From Geothrix sp. (GTDB lineage Bacteria > Acidobacteriota > Holophagae > Holophagales > Holophagaceae), in the NCBI GenBank assembly GCA_030824075.1, contig JAVBYJ010000014.1, forward strand, positions 1 through 64,000: a DNA stretch of 64,000 bases. The letters are read 5' to 3'. A program made the position numbers and the translations under genes. Of the stretch, positions 1 to 8,668 are shown one piece after another. The notes below the pieces were generated by a model that was not told the origin of the DNA, searched no databases, and saw only the letters and a program-made list of their open reading frames with translations. Each line of letters starts with the position of its first letter. Within the stretch, counting starts at the first letter, position 1.

Positions 1-455
1 GTGGCCCTTCGCTCCTGCTTCGGGCTCACTCGGTACCTCCGCCTATCGCGCGCTGCGCGTGCTCCGACGCGCTGCGCTTGCCGAGGCGGAGCCTCCCTGT
101 GCCTCGCCCTGCGGGCTTCACCTTCAGCAAGGTGGCCCTTCGCTCCTGCTTCGGGCTCACGCGGTACCTCCGCCTATCGCGCGCTGCGCGTGCTCCGACG
201 CGCTGCGCTTGCCGAGGCGGAGCCTCCCTGTGCCTCGCCCTGCGGGCTTCGCCTTCAGCAAGGTGGCCCTTCGCTCCTGCTTCGGGCTCACGCGGCACCC
301 CCGCCTATCGCGCGCTGCGCGTGCTCCGACGCGCTGCGTTTGCCGAGGCGGAGCCTCCCTGTGCCTCGCCCCGCGGGCTTCGCCTTCGGCAAAGTGGCCC
401 TTCGCTCCTGCTTCGGGCTCACGCGGGACCTCCGCCTATCGCGCTGCGCGTGCTC
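1..455. repeat. 131-bp tandem repeat, about 3.5 copies
   Basis: Units begin at 1, 132, 263 and 394, an exact 131-bp period, each opening with GTGGCCCTTCGCTCCTGCTT. The last unit is cut off at about 455, right at the stop codon of gpmI. The first copy runs off the left edge, so the true copy number is unknown. Units differ by only a few substitutions, with a 2-nt loss in the last one. Open frames exist on both strands, but they simply reiterate the repeat and resemble no family. I read this as a non-coding intergenic array downstream of gpmI. Confidence 0.9.
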
Positions 456-1998
456 ATGAGGGGAGCAGGCTCTTCCCGTCCATGACCTCAGGTTGAGGTA
501 ACCCGAGCAGCCTGAGCAGGGTGGGTGCCACATCGCTGAGGGCCCCGCCACCGTGGAGCTGGTGGGCTTCGAAGCCTGCGGCGACCAGCACGGCGGGGAC
601 GGGATTCAGGGTGTGGGCGGTGTGGGGGTTGCCGTCTTCGCCCCGCATGCACTCGCAGTTGCCGTGATCAGCGGTGATGAAGAGGGCGCCGTTCATGGCC
701 AGGGTCGCATCCGCGATGCGGCCCACGGCGGCGTCCACAGCCTCGCAGGCGGTGACGGCGGCGGCGAGATCGCCGGTGTGGCCGATCATGTCCGGGTTGG
801 CCAGGTTGCAGACCAGCAGGCGGTATTCGCCCGATCGGATGGCCGATTCCAGGCCCTGGCTCACGTCCGCCAGGCTCATCTCGGGCTGAAGGTCGTAGGT
901 GGCGACCTTGGGCGAGGGCACCAGACGGCGCTCCTCCCCTTCGAAGGGCACCTCCCGCCCCCCATTGAAGAAGTAGGTCACATGGGCGTATTTCTCGGTC
1001 TCGGCCGTGCGGAACTGCTTCCAGCCCTGCGCGCTGATGAGCTCACCAAGAATGTGGTCGAGGCTTTGGGGCGGGTAGGCCACGGAGAGGTAGGGATCCA
1101 GTTCCGCGTCGTAGGCTGTGAACGTGACGAGTTGCACGGCGGGGCGGTGCTTGGGGGTGAAACCCGAGAAGGCAGGATGCACCAGGGCATGGGACATCTG
1201 CCGGGCCCGATCCGCCCGGAAGTTGAAGAACAGCACCCCGTCGCCGTCCGCGATGGGATGGAAGGCATTGAGTTTGGTGGGGGCCACAAACTCATCGGTC
1301 TCGCCGCGAGCATAGGCGGCGGCGATGGCTGCCAGGGCGTCCGGGGACTGGTGGGGGGCCTCGCCATCCACATACAGCTTCCAGGCCTGCTCCGTGCGCT
1401 CCCAGCGTTTGTCCCGGTCCATGGCCGTGTAACGCCCGCAGACAGAGCCAAGGGTCACCAGAGGGCAGGCCCGCAGCTGGAAAGTGAGCCATTGCAGGAA
1501 GCCGTCGGCGCTCTTCTGGCCCGTGTCCCGGCCATCGGTGATGGCATGGATGGTGGTGGGGACGCCCTCGGCCTGGGCCCACTGGGCCAGGGCTGCCAGG
1601 TGGGTCTGGTGGCTATGGACCCCGCCATCACTCACCAGGCCCAGGAGATGCAGGCGCTTCCCAGAGGCCTTCAGGCGACCCAACAGGGCGCCAATGGGGC
1701 CGTTCTCCCGGAAGGTGCCGCGTCGGATGGCGGCGTCGATGCGGGTGAGTTCCTGCCAGACCACCCGTCCCGCCCCGAGGTTCGTGTGACCCACCTCCGA
1801 GTTGCCGAACTGGCCTTCCGGCAGGCCCACGGCCTCGCCGCTGGTCTGCAGCTGCGTGGTGGCATAGGTCTTCCGCAGCGCGTTGAAGCGGGGCATGGCG
1901 GCCACAAAGGTGGCGTCGAAGGCATTCCGGGGACCATCGCCGAAACCATCGAGGATGAGGAGGGTGATGGGACCTTGAACCAGGGGTGCAGGGCTCAC
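454..1998 (-). CDS. gpmI: 2,3-bisphosphoglycerate-independent phosphoglycerate mutase
   Basis: Cytoplasmic glycolytic enzyme that interconverts 3- and 2-phosphoglycerate using two metal ions and a phosphoserine intermediate. The 514-residue protein has the usual family length. It carries the N-terminal metal site LDGFGDG (Asp17), the nucleophile motif GNSEVGH (Ser67) and the C-terminal alkaline-phosphatase-type motif TADHGNCE. The GTG start overlaps the pyrB stop by 4 nt (GTGA), so it is translationally coupled as the last gene of pyrR-pyrB-gpmI. The stop falls at the edge of the 131-bp repeat array. Pairing a glycolytic mutase with pyrimidine genes is a local arrangement and does not imply shared function. 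Confidence 0.97.
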   Translation of the reverse strand: MSPAPLVQGPITLLILDGFGDGPRNAFDATFVAAMPRFNALRKTYATTQLQTSGEAVGLPEGQFGNSEVGHTNLGAGRVVWQELTRIDAAIRRGTFRENGPIGALLGRLKASGKRLHLLGLVSDGGVHSHQTHLAALAQWAQAEGVPTTIHAITDGRDTGQKSADGFLQWLTFQLRACPLVTLGSVCGRYTAMDRDKRWERTEQAWKLYVDGEAPHQSPDALAAIAAAYARGETDEFVAPTKLNAFHPIADGDGVLFFNFRADRARQMSHALVHPAFSGFTPKHRPAVQLVTFTAYDAELDPYLSVAYPPQSLDHILGELISAQGWKQFRTAETEKYAHVTYFFNGGREVPFEGEERRLVPSPKVATYDLQPEMSLADVSQGLESAIRSGEYRLLVCNLANPDMIGHTGDLAAAVTACEAVDAAVGRIADATLAMNGALFITADHGNCECMRGEDGNPHTAHTLNPVPAVLVAAGFEAHQLHGGGALSDVAPTLLRLLGLPQPEVMDGKSLLPS

Positions 1999-2954
1999 GG
2001 CACCTGCTCCCCGTGGGGATGGGACAGCAGGTAGAGGACGGCCATCCGGACTGGGACGCCATTCGTGACCTGATCGAGGATCAGGTTGTTGGGGCCGTCG
2101 GCCACGTCGCTGGTGATCTCCAGGCCGCGGTTGATGGGCCCGGGATGGAGCACCACCGCCTCCTTCTTCGCGAGCTTCATGCGGGTGGGGTTGAGCTGGA
2201 AGAAGCGGCTGTACTCGCCCTGGCCGGGGATGTAGGCGCCGGTGCCCCGCTCGAACTGGGCACGCAGCATCATGATGGCGTCCTGCTCGGGGATCACGGC
2301 ATCAAAGTCATGGCTGATCTTGATGCCTGGCCAGGTGGCCTTCATCTCCTGGGGGACGAGGGTGGGCGGGCCGACCAGCGTGACCTTGGCACCCATGCGG
2401 GTGAGCAGCCAGAGGTTGGAACGCACGACGCGGCTGTTCCGGATGTCGCCCACGATGGCGACCCGCAGGCCATCCAGGCGGCCGAACCGCTTGCGCAGGG
2501 TGTAGGCATCCAGCAGGGCCTGGGTGGGGTGCTCGTGGGAACCATCCCCGGCGTTCACGATGCTGGCCTTCATGTGCCGGGCCAGGAGGGCGTGGGCCCC
2601 GGGGGCGCTATGGCGCATGACGATGAGGTCTGGATGCATGGCCTCCAGGTTCATGGCCGTGTCGACGAGGGTCTCGCCCTTGTTCAGACTGCTGGTATCG
2701 GCATCGAAGTTGATGATTTCAGCGGACAGCCGCTTCTCGGCGATCTCGAAGCTGTTGCGGGTGCGGGTGCTGTTTTCAAAGAAGAGGTTCACGACCAGCT
2801 TCTTGCGGAGGGCAGGGACGATCTTGATGCTGGGGCGCTCACAGACCTCCTCGAAGGCCTGGGCCTGATCGAGGATGGCGGTGATATCCCGGGGGCTGAG
2901 GGGTTCGATGCCCAGCAGGTGCTTGTGGGGAAAGACATAGCGTTCGGAGGTCAT
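1995..2954 (-). CDS. pyrB: Aspartate carbamoyltransferase catalytic subunit
   Basis: Catalyses carbamoyl phosphate + aspartate to N-carbamoyl-aspartate, the committed step of pyrimidine synthesis. The 319-residue protein contains the carbamoyl-phosphate loop motif STRTR (about residues 61-65) and the HPTQALLD motif typical of transcarbamylases. Its ATG overlaps the pyrR stop by one base (TGATG) and its stop overlaps the gpmI start, so the three genes are coupled. No pyrI regulatory subunit lies nearby, and regulation is more likely through PyrR. Confidence 0.97.
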   Translation of the reverse strand: MTSERYVFPHKHLLGIEPLSPRDITAILDQAQAFEEVCERPSIKIVPALRKKLVVNLFFENSTRTRNSFEIAEKRLSAEIINFDADTSSLNKGETLVDTAMNLEAMHPDLIVMRHSAPGAHALLARHMKASIVNAGDGSHEHPTQALLDAYTLRKRFGRLDGLRVAIVGDIRNSRVVRSNLWLLTRMGAKVTLVGPPTLVPQEMKATWPGIKISHDFDAVIPEQDAIMMLRAQFERGTGAYIPGQGEYSRFFQLNPTRMKLAKKEAVVLHPGPINRGLEITSDVADGPNNLILDQVTNGVPVRMAVLYLLSHPHGEQVP

Positions 2955-3496
2955 CAGCAGGCCTCCACGGTCACGCCGTCTTCGCCATCAATCTCCTTCA
3001 CCCGCACGGCCACCCGGTGGCCAGGAGGGACTTCGACTCGGAGGCCCGCCAGATCCGCCTGGATGGGCAGCTCCCGGCCGCTGCGGTCCGCCATGACCAG
3101 AAGCATCACCCGGCGGGGGCGTCCATGGTCCAGCAGGGCATCCAGGGCCGCGCGAACCGTCCGCCCGGTATAGAGGACATCGTCCACCAGGACGACGGTG
3201 CGCTCCTTGAGGGTGAAGGGGATCTCGGTGGGCCGGACGATGGGGCTTCCCACCATCTCGGTGAGGTCATCCCGGTAGAGGGTGATGTCCAGGGAACCCA
3301 CGGGAATCTGGGCCCCGGTGGTGGCCCTCAGCAGGGTGGCCAGGCGCTCGGCCAGAGGCAACCCCCGGGACCGGATCCCCAGGAGCACGACCTCCTCCTC
3401 CGGCTTCAGACAGGCCACCAGGTCGGCCGCCAGCCGCTCCAGGGTGGACGCCATCTGGACGGGCTGCATCGGACAAGGGCCTGGGGCAGCGGGCAT
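2954..3496 (-). CDS. pyrR: PyrR: pyrimidine operon attenuator / uracil phosphoribosyltransferase
   Basis: Family role: binds leader mRNA of pyr operons in a UMP-dependent way and can also make UMP from uracil and PRPP. The PRPP-binding motif VVLVDDVLYTGRT is present. The frame is open further upstream, but the ATG at 3496 is preceded by GGAGG four bases away and gives a 180-residue protein, close to the family's size. The upstream extension is Pro/Gly-rich and unlike PyrR. First gene of the minus-strand pyrR-pyrB-gpmI operon, divergent from the PilZ gene. Confidence 0.93.
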   Translation of the reverse strand: MPAAPGPCPMQPVQMASTLERLAADLVACLKPEEEVVLLGIRSRGLPLAERLATLLRATTGAQIPVGSLDITLYRDDLTEMVGSPIVRPTEIPFTLKERTVVLVDDVLYTGRTVRAALDALLDHGRPRRVMLLVMADRSGRELPIQADLAGLRVEVPPGHRVAVRVKEIDGEDGVTVEAC

Positions 3497-3508
3497 GAAA
3501 CCTCCGGG

Positions 3509-3533
3509 GTGCGCCCCGGCGGGGCGCGCGCAC
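3509..3533 (-). promoter_or_regulatory. GC-rich hairpin just upstream of pyrR
   Basis: GCGCCCC (3511-3517) pairs perfectly with GGGGCGC (3521-3527) across a 3-nt loop, and outer GTGCGC/GCGCAC bases extend the dyad. It ends a few bases before the pyrR ribosome-binding site, so it would sit in the 5' leader. It has no T tract. It could be a translational or PyrR-type leader structure, but no PyrR-binding consensus was identified. Confidence 0.35.
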
Positions 3534-3620
3534 GGCTTCAAGTCTAGCCGAGGCATGCGGTCGTTTTTGCAGGATTCAAGTCTGGGTGCCCCCCCTCCGA
3601 TCCCCCATCTGAGGACGCCC

Positions 3621-4016
3621 ATGAGTCAGGAACGGCGACAGTACCGACGAATCCCCCTGGAAGCCAGTCTGAGCTTCCAGGAATTGAGCTTCCACAAGGG
3701 GGAGGCGCCAGCCACAAGCAGCTACCGGGATGTGTCTGCCGGCGGGCTTCTGGTGGATTCCCCCCGGGCCTTCCCCCTGGGCACCTTGCTCAAGCTGGAA
3801 CTGCGTGTTCCGGGTTGGGGCCGCTACCAACACCACTTCGGCCCGGTGCAAGATGCCGATGTCCGGCCCCTGGTTGCCTTGGGCATGGTGGTTCGTGTTG
3901 AGCAGATGGACACGGGCGGGTATGAACTGGGCGTCAAGTTTCAGAACGTCTACCCCGATGACCTTGAAGCCCTCGTGAAGTTCCTGGAGGCCACCGCGCC
4001 TCCGCTCCCCCTCTGA
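3621..4016 (+). CDS. PilZ-domain protein (likely c-di-GMP receptor)
   Basis: A 131-residue single-domain protein with the two PilZ signatures: an Arg-rich RRQYRR near the N-terminus (the RxxxR element) and DVSAGG (the D/NxSxxG element). These bind cyclic di-GMP in the family. A GAGGA ribosome-binding site precedes the ATG by six bases, and frames further upstream belong to the divergent pyrR leader. It ends 31 nt before cheY and is probably co-transcribed with the chemosensory operon, which would link c-di-GMP to motility output. The specific partner cannot be told from sequence. Confidence 0.88.
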   Translation: MSQERRQYRRIPLEASLSFQELSFHKGEAPATSSYRDVSAGGLLVDSPRAFPLGTLLKLELRVPGWGRYQHHFGPVQDADVRPLVALGMVVRVEQMDTGGYELGVKFQNVYPDDLEALVKFLEATAPPLPL

Positions 4017-4047
4017 TCGATTCCTCAACCCTTTCCAGGAGGCCCCC

Positions 4048-4404
4048 GTGAAGATCCTCATCGTGGACGATTCCTCGACGATGCGGCGCATCATCATCAA
4101 CACCCTGTCCCGCATCGGCTACACCGACGTGGTCGAGGGTGAAAACGGCAAGAGCGGGCTCGAAAAGCTCGGCCAGGGTGGGGTGGAAATGATCATCACC
4201 GACTGGAACATGCCGGAGATGGATGGCCTCGAGTTCGTGAAGACCGTGCGTGTCCAGAATCCGGCCATCCCGATCCTCATGGTGACCACGAATGCCGCCA
4301 AGGAGGACATCGTGGAAGCCCTCCAGGCCGGCGTGAACAACTACGTGGTGAAGCCGTTCACCCCGGACACCCTCAAGGAAAAAATCGAGTCCCTCCTCGG
4401 GTAG
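4048..4404 (+). CDS. cheY: CheY-type single-domain response regulator
   Basis: A 118-residue stand-alone receiver domain: acidic pocket VDDSS near the N-terminus, phospho-acceptor Asp in TDWNMP, conserved Thr in VTTN and Lys in VVKPF. There is no output domain, so it should act by binding a motor or effector once phosphorylated by CheA. It starts with GTG, preceded by a strong AGGAGG. It heads the run cheY, cheZ-like, triple CheW, cheA, CheW-CheZ, and the two phosphatase-like proteins downstream are the natural candidates to dephosphorylate it. Confidence 0.93.
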   Translation: MKILIVDDSSTMRRIIINTLSRIGYTDVVEGENGKSGLEKLGQGGVEMIITDWNMPEMDGLEFVKTVRVQNPAIPILMVTTNAAKEDIVEALQAGVNNYVVKPFTPDTLKEKIESLLG

Positions 4405-4415
4405 GGAGCAAACCT

Positions 4416-5024
4416 ATGGACCAGTCCGAAATCGACGCCCTCCTCACCGGAGGCGGCAAGTCCCCCAAGAAGGCCAAGCCGGCCGCCAAGGCGCCCGCGC
4501 CTGAGGCCGTGTCGGCGCCGCCCTCGCCGCCGGTTCCAGTGGCCCAAGCCGAGCCGCACCAGGACGGCAGCGGCCACGTCATCTCCGAGTTGGACACCGT
4601 GACTTCTGTGACCGAGCGGGAGTCCAACAAAGTCATGGACCAGCTGGACCAGATCAGCCGCCTGGTGTCGCGCCAGCAGCAACTGATCACTGAAATCATG
4701 AGCCATGAAGGCGCCCAGGCCCCTGGAGTCCAGAAGGCCATTCACGAGGTCATGAGCGCCAGCAAGGAGATCCAGGACAATGTCTTCGAGGCCATGGACC
4801 TCATGCAGTTCCAGGACATCACGAGGCAGAAGCTGGAGCGAATCGTCCATCACCTTCGCCAGATCCACGACTACATCGTGGACCTCCTGGGAACCGGTTT
4901 GAAGAGCGATACGGAGCGTCCCTCCATCAGCCACACCATCGCTCAGACCGGTACTACGCCCGATGAGAACAAGGCCCACGCAGATGCCGTGATCGAGGCC
5001 TTCAAGACTCAGAAGAAGGGGTGA
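4416..5024 (+). CDS. CheZ-like CheY-P phosphatase with FliM-type N-terminal peptide
   Basis: 202 residues. The C-terminal half is a long helical region carrying LMQFQDITRQ (residues 129-138). This matches the CheZ active-site signature, in which an Asp and a Gln five residues apart attack phospho-CheY (here Asp134 and Gln138). The N-terminus reads MDQSEIDALLTGGG, which resembles the CheY-P-binding peptide at the start of FliM. A Pro/Ala/Lys-rich linker separates the two. The inferred role is a phosphatase that docks CheY-P through both ends. It starts 11 nt after cheY. Confidence 0.82.
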   Translation: MDQSEIDALLTGGGKSPKKAKPAAKAPAPEAVSAPPSPPVPVAQAEPHQDGSGHVISELDTVTSVTERESNKVMDQLDQISRLVSRQQQLITEIMSHEGAQAPGVQKAIHEVMSASKEIQDNVFEAMDLMQFQDITRQKLERIVHHLRQIHDYIVDLLGTGLKSDTERPSISHTIAQTGTTPDENKAHADAVIEAFKTQKKG

Positions 5025-5027
5025 ACC

Positions 5028-6560
5028 ATGGCCGCCGAGTCCACCCAGGCCCTCCTGGCCACAGAGTTGGTGCCCTCGGGCCAGCTGGTGACCTTCATGC
5101 TGGACGGCGTGGAGTTTGGTCTGGATATCGATCGGGTGCAGGAAATCACGCACCGTAGCGATGTCACACCAGTACCTGGCAGTCCCAGCTTCATCCTGGG
5201 CGTCATTAACTTGCGCGGCCTCATCATTCCCGTCATCGACAGCCGCGTCCGCTTCCATTTGGCCTCGCAGGAAACCACCGCCAAGACCCGCATCATCGTG
5301 CTGCGCCTGGCCAGCGGCCCCACTGGGCTCCAGGTGGATTCGGTGGCCGAGGTGGTGCGCATCGAAGATCACTCGGTCCGGGAGACGCCCCCCCTGGTGG
5401 CGGGCATCCGCGCCGAGTACCTGGCGGGAATGGTCACCGTGGGTTCCCGTCTGATCACCCTGATCCACCTGGAGAAGCTCCTGGACAGTTCCGAACTGAC
5501 CCGGCGGGCCGAGTTGGAGGAGTTCGGCATGGCCGGGACCTTCGGCAGCGGAACCGAGGATCTCGAAGAGGATCTCGAAGAAGACGGTCGGCCCTTCGTC
5601 ACCTTCCGGCTGGGAACCGAATCCTTCGGCATCGCGCTGCACGAGGTCGAGGAGATCGTCGAACTGCCCCCGGTGACCAAGGTGCCGGACGCCCCTGACT
5701 ATGTGCTGGGGGTGATCTGCCTGCGGGACCAGGTCATGCCGCTCATCGACCTCTCGGAGATCCTGTCCATCGAGCAGGGGCAGGCCGAACGCAAGCGCGA
5801 TATGGTCGTGCTGCTTTCCTTCGGCACCGCGAAGATCGGCGTGGTGGTGGACGAGATCGAGGAGATCCTCCGGGTGCAGGACGGTCAGACCCTGCCGCCA
5901 CCCCAGACCCTGTCCGAGTCCGAACGTGAGCACCTGGAAGGCATCCTTCTGCTGCCGGGCCGCATGGTCAGTCTCATCAACGTGCTGAAGATCATCACCG
6001 GCGACGACCAGGAAAAGGTGGCCGCCATGGGTCAGGGCCTTGGCCTGTCGGACACCCGGGCTCAGGAAACGGTCCCCAGCCTCGAGCTGGTCGTGTTCCG
6101 GCTCGGCCCCGAGAGCTATGGGCTGCGCCTGCACGAGGTCCGCGAGATCATCATGGCGGGTCAGATCACACCGGTGCCCCGGGCACCCCATTTCGTGGAC
6201 GGCGTGCTGAATCTGCGCGGGGAGGTCATGCCCGTGGTGGACCTGCGCACCCGCTTCGGCCTGGATCGCGTCGAGGCGACCTCCATTTCCCGCATCCTCA
6301 TCACGAGCATCGGCGGCGTGTTCACGGGCCTTGTCGTGGACGCCGTGAACGAGGTGCGCCCCGTGGAGCTGCACCGCTTCGGGCCCCCGCCCTCCGTCAC
6401 CGCCGTGGGCGCCAACCGCTATATCGAGAAGGTGGCCCGCCTCGACAACAGCATGATCTTCCTTCTCGAACTCAAGCAGCTTCTGACTGATGCGGAGACC
6501 GAACAGCTCCAGGGCATCCAGGGGCGCCGGGGCACGGCCAACAGGACGGGTGAGCCATGA
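5028..6560 (+). CDS. Triple CheW-domain coupling protein
   Basis: A 510-residue protein made of three consecutive CheW (SH3-like) domains at about residues 18-155, 185-330 and 345-490, each with the family pattern of a hydrophobic strand, 'P.AP.FV.GV.NLRG..(I/V)PV.D.R' and a V(D/N).V..V segment. Ordinary CheW has one domain of about 150 residues that bridges receptors and CheA. Three in tandem could build an extended or multivalent array. An acidic EEDLEEDLEED linker separates domains 1 and 2. The gene ends in a 4-nt overlap with cheA. Confidence 0.92.
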   Translation: MAAESTQALLATELVPSGQLVTFMLDGVEFGLDIDRVQEITHRSDVTPVPGSPSFILGVINLRGLIIPVIDSRVRFHLASQETTAKTRIIVLRLASGPTGLQVDSVAEVVRIEDHSVRETPPLVAGIRAEYLAGMVTVGSRLITLIHLEKLLDSSELTRRAELEEFGMAGTFGSGTEDLEEDLEEDGRPFVTFRLGTESFGIALHEVEEIVELPPVTKVPDAPDYVLGVICLRDQVMPLIDLSEILSIEQGQAERKRDMVVLLSFGTAKIGVVVDEIEEILRVQDGQTLPPPQTLSESEREHLEGILLLPGRMVSLINVLKIITGDDQEKVAAMGQGLGLSDTRAQETVPSLELVVFRLGPESYGLRLHEVREIIMAGQITPVPRAPHFVDGVLNLRGEVMPVVDLRTRFGLDRVEATSISRILITSIGGVFTGLVVDAVNEVRPVELHRFGPPPSVTAVGANRYIEKVARLDNSMIFLLELKQLLTDAETEQLQGIQGRRGTANRTGEP

Positions 6561-8668
6561 GCGATTTCGCCCTCGACGATCCCAGCTTCTACGAGGATTT
6601 CCTCATCGAGGCACAGGAGCATTTCGAACAGATCGAAACCAACTTCCTGGCCCTCGAGGAGTCGCCCGGCGACCTGGACCTGCTGAACGCCATCTTCCGC
6701 AGCGTTCACACCATCAAGGGGGCGGCTGGGTTTCTCGGGCTCCAGAAGGTGCAGGCCCTCTCCCACATTGGCGAAAACGTGCTGGATGACCTCCGCAAAT
6801 CCCGCATGGAACTCAACGACCGGATCATGGAACTGCTCTTCGAGACCGTGGACATGCTTAAGGTCCTGGTCGAGGATGTGGGCGTCCAGGTGAGGAAGCA
6901 GGGCGAAGCGGTGGATCCCGATCCCAGCGAGCTGATCCGGAACCTCGAGTCCCTCAAGAAAGGTGCCTCCGGGCCGGTGGCCGTCCAGGCAGCCGCCGCC
7001 ATGGGGAACCTCCATCTTCCGGCGGCACTGGCTGGCGTAGATGAGGCTGGACGGAAGACCGCAGAAGCGCTCTTGGCAGGGGGCAAGACCGTCCTGGGCC
7101 TCCGGGCCGAGCTGGCCGGCACCATCTACGGCACCGCCTTCAACCCCTTTTCCCTGTTCCAGATGGTGGAACTGGTGGGCCGGCTGGTCCACCGGCAGAT
7201 GATTCCGCGGGAACCGCTCGTGGACCTCGACAGCTTCGAGCCCAAGGCCTTCCACCTCGACCTGGTGATGCTCATCGAGGCCTCCGAGCCCATGGAAGAG
7301 ATCCGCAAGGTCTTTGGGGCCGTGTCGAACGCCACCCTCTCCTTCTATCCGCTGAGCCTGGGCCCCGCAGAGGGAAGCCCGGCCGCCGCCGAGGACGGAG
7401 CCCCAGCGGCCGAAGATCGCCGCAAGGCCGGGCGCCGCGGGTCCGATGACAAGGGGGCTTCCGACACCATCCGTGTGAGCCAGGCCAAGCTCGAGCAGTT
7501 CATGAACATCGTGGCTGAGCTGATCATCAGCAAGACCATGATCAGCCACCTTGTCGAGCGGCTTGTGCCCATGGTCAACGGTCATCCCGCAGCGGCCGTG
7601 GCGAAGGAACTGGCCCACGCCTCGGTGTACCTCGATCACGTGAGCAAGGAGATTCAGGCTTCGGTGCTCGGCATCCGCATGGTGCCTGTGAAAACCGTCT
7701 TCTCCAAGTTCCCGCGCATGTTGCGGGACCTGGCCAAGGCCAGCGGCAAGAAGATCGATCTCCAGGTGATTGGAGAAGACACCGAAATCGACAAGAGCAT
7801 CATCGAGGAACTGGGCGATCCGATGATCCACCTCATCCGCAACAGTGCGGACCACGGCATCGAATTGCCGGCGGCTCGCGTGAAGGCGGGTAAATCAGAG
7901 GTTGGCACGGTGACCCTTCGCGCCCGCCACGAGGGCGACAGCGTGATCGTGGAGATTGAGGACGACGGCAAGGGCATTGATCCCGCCATCATCCGCGCCA
8001 AGGCCGTGGAGAAGGGGCTGATGTCCCAGGACCGCGCCGATGCCATGCCGGACGAGGAAGTGATCGAGCTCATTTTCGCGCCGGGGTTCAGCACCGCCGC
8101 CATCGTGACGGATATCTCGGGTCGGGGCGTGGGCATGGACGTGGTGCGTTCCAACGTGCGCAAGCTTAATGGCCGCGTGGGCGTGCGATCCACCGTTGGC
8201 AAGGGATCGATTTTCACGATCAAGCTGCCGTTGACCCTGGCCATCATCGACGCCCTGCTGGTGAAGAGCGGAGAGCAGGTCTTCGCCATCCCCGGAACGG
8301 CCGTGGAAGAGACCTTGATCGTGCCGCCTGAGAGCGTGTCCCATCTCACCAGTCGGCAGGCCATCAATCTGCGGGGGGAAGTGCTGGGCGTGTGTCGGCT
8401 CAAGCACCTCCTGAAGTCGGCCTCACCCGTGAACGCGGCCGACGAGGCGGATGGTCTTTCCGTGGTGGTGGTGTCCGCGGCCGGCCGGCGCATGGGCATC
8501 ATCGTGGACGATTTCGTTCGCCGCCAGGAAGTGGTTATCAAGCCCCTGGCGCCGTACCTCGCCAGCCTGCCCGGCATCAGTGGCGCATCCATCATGGGTG
8601 ACGGTGGCGTGGTCCTGATCCTGGATCCCGCCGAACTGTTGCAACTCGCCGTCCAGGAGGCTGTGTGA
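6557..8668 (+). CDS. cheA: Chemotaxis histidine kinase CheA
   Basis: A 703-residue kinase: an N-terminal Hpt domain with phospho-His51 in SVHTIKGAAGF, a central linker/insert region, a dimerisation helix (about residues 305-365), a HATPase with N-box ELGDPMIHLIRNSADHG and G boxes DDGKGID and GRGVGMDVV, and a C-terminal CheW-like regulatory domain. It phosphorylates CheY (and CheB where present). I see no clear P2 CheY-docking domain. Starts and stops overlap both neighbours by 4 nt, so it is tightly coupled. No receptor, cheR or cheB lies in the window. Confidence 0.96.
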   Translation: MSDFALDDPSFYEDFLIEAQEHFEQIETNFLALEESPGDLDLLNAIFRSVHTIKGAAGFLGLQKVQALSHIGENVLDDLRKSRMELNDRIMELLFETVDMLKVLVEDVGVQVRKQGEAVDPDPSELIRNLESLKKGASGPVAVQAAAAMGNLHLPAALAGVDEAGRKTAEALLAGGKTVLGLRAELAGTIYGTAFNPFSLFQMVELVGRLVHRQMIPREPLVDLDSFEPKAFHLDLVMLIEASEPMEEIRKVFGAVSNATLSFYPLSLGPAEGSPAAAEDGAPAAEDRRKAGRRGSDDKGASDTIRVSQAKLEQFMNIVAELIISKTMISHLVERLVPMVNGHPAAAVAKELAHASVYLDHVSKEIQASVLGIRMVPVKTVFSKFPRMLRDLAKASGKKIDLQVIGEDTEIDKSIIEELGDPMIHLIRNSADHGIELPAARVKAGKSEVGTVTLRARHEGDSVIVEIEDDGKGIDPAIIRAKAVEKGLMSQDRADAMPDEEVIELIFAPGFSTAAIVTDISGRGVGMDVVRSNVRKLNGRVGVRSTVGKGSIFTIKLPLTLAIIDALLVKSGEQVFAIPGTAVEETLIVPPESVSHLTSRQAINLRGEVLGVCRLKHLLKSASPVNAADEADGLSVVVVSAAGRRMGIIVDDFVRRQEVVIKPLAPYLASLPGISGASIMGDGGVVLILDPAELLQLAVQEAV

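Noticed and set aside
1..496. Several open frames across the tandem repeat on both strands
   Set aside because: They only reflect the lack of stops in a GC-rich 131-bp repeat; residues repeat with the period and match no family.
553..2034. Long plus-strand frame opposite gpmI
   Set aside because: Shadow frame: the minus strand encodes a clear GpmI with catalytic motifs.
4341..6374. Very long minus-strand frame opposite the chemosensory genes
   Set aside because: His/Asp/Leu-rich antisense shadow of CheZ-like and CheW genes, caused by high GC.
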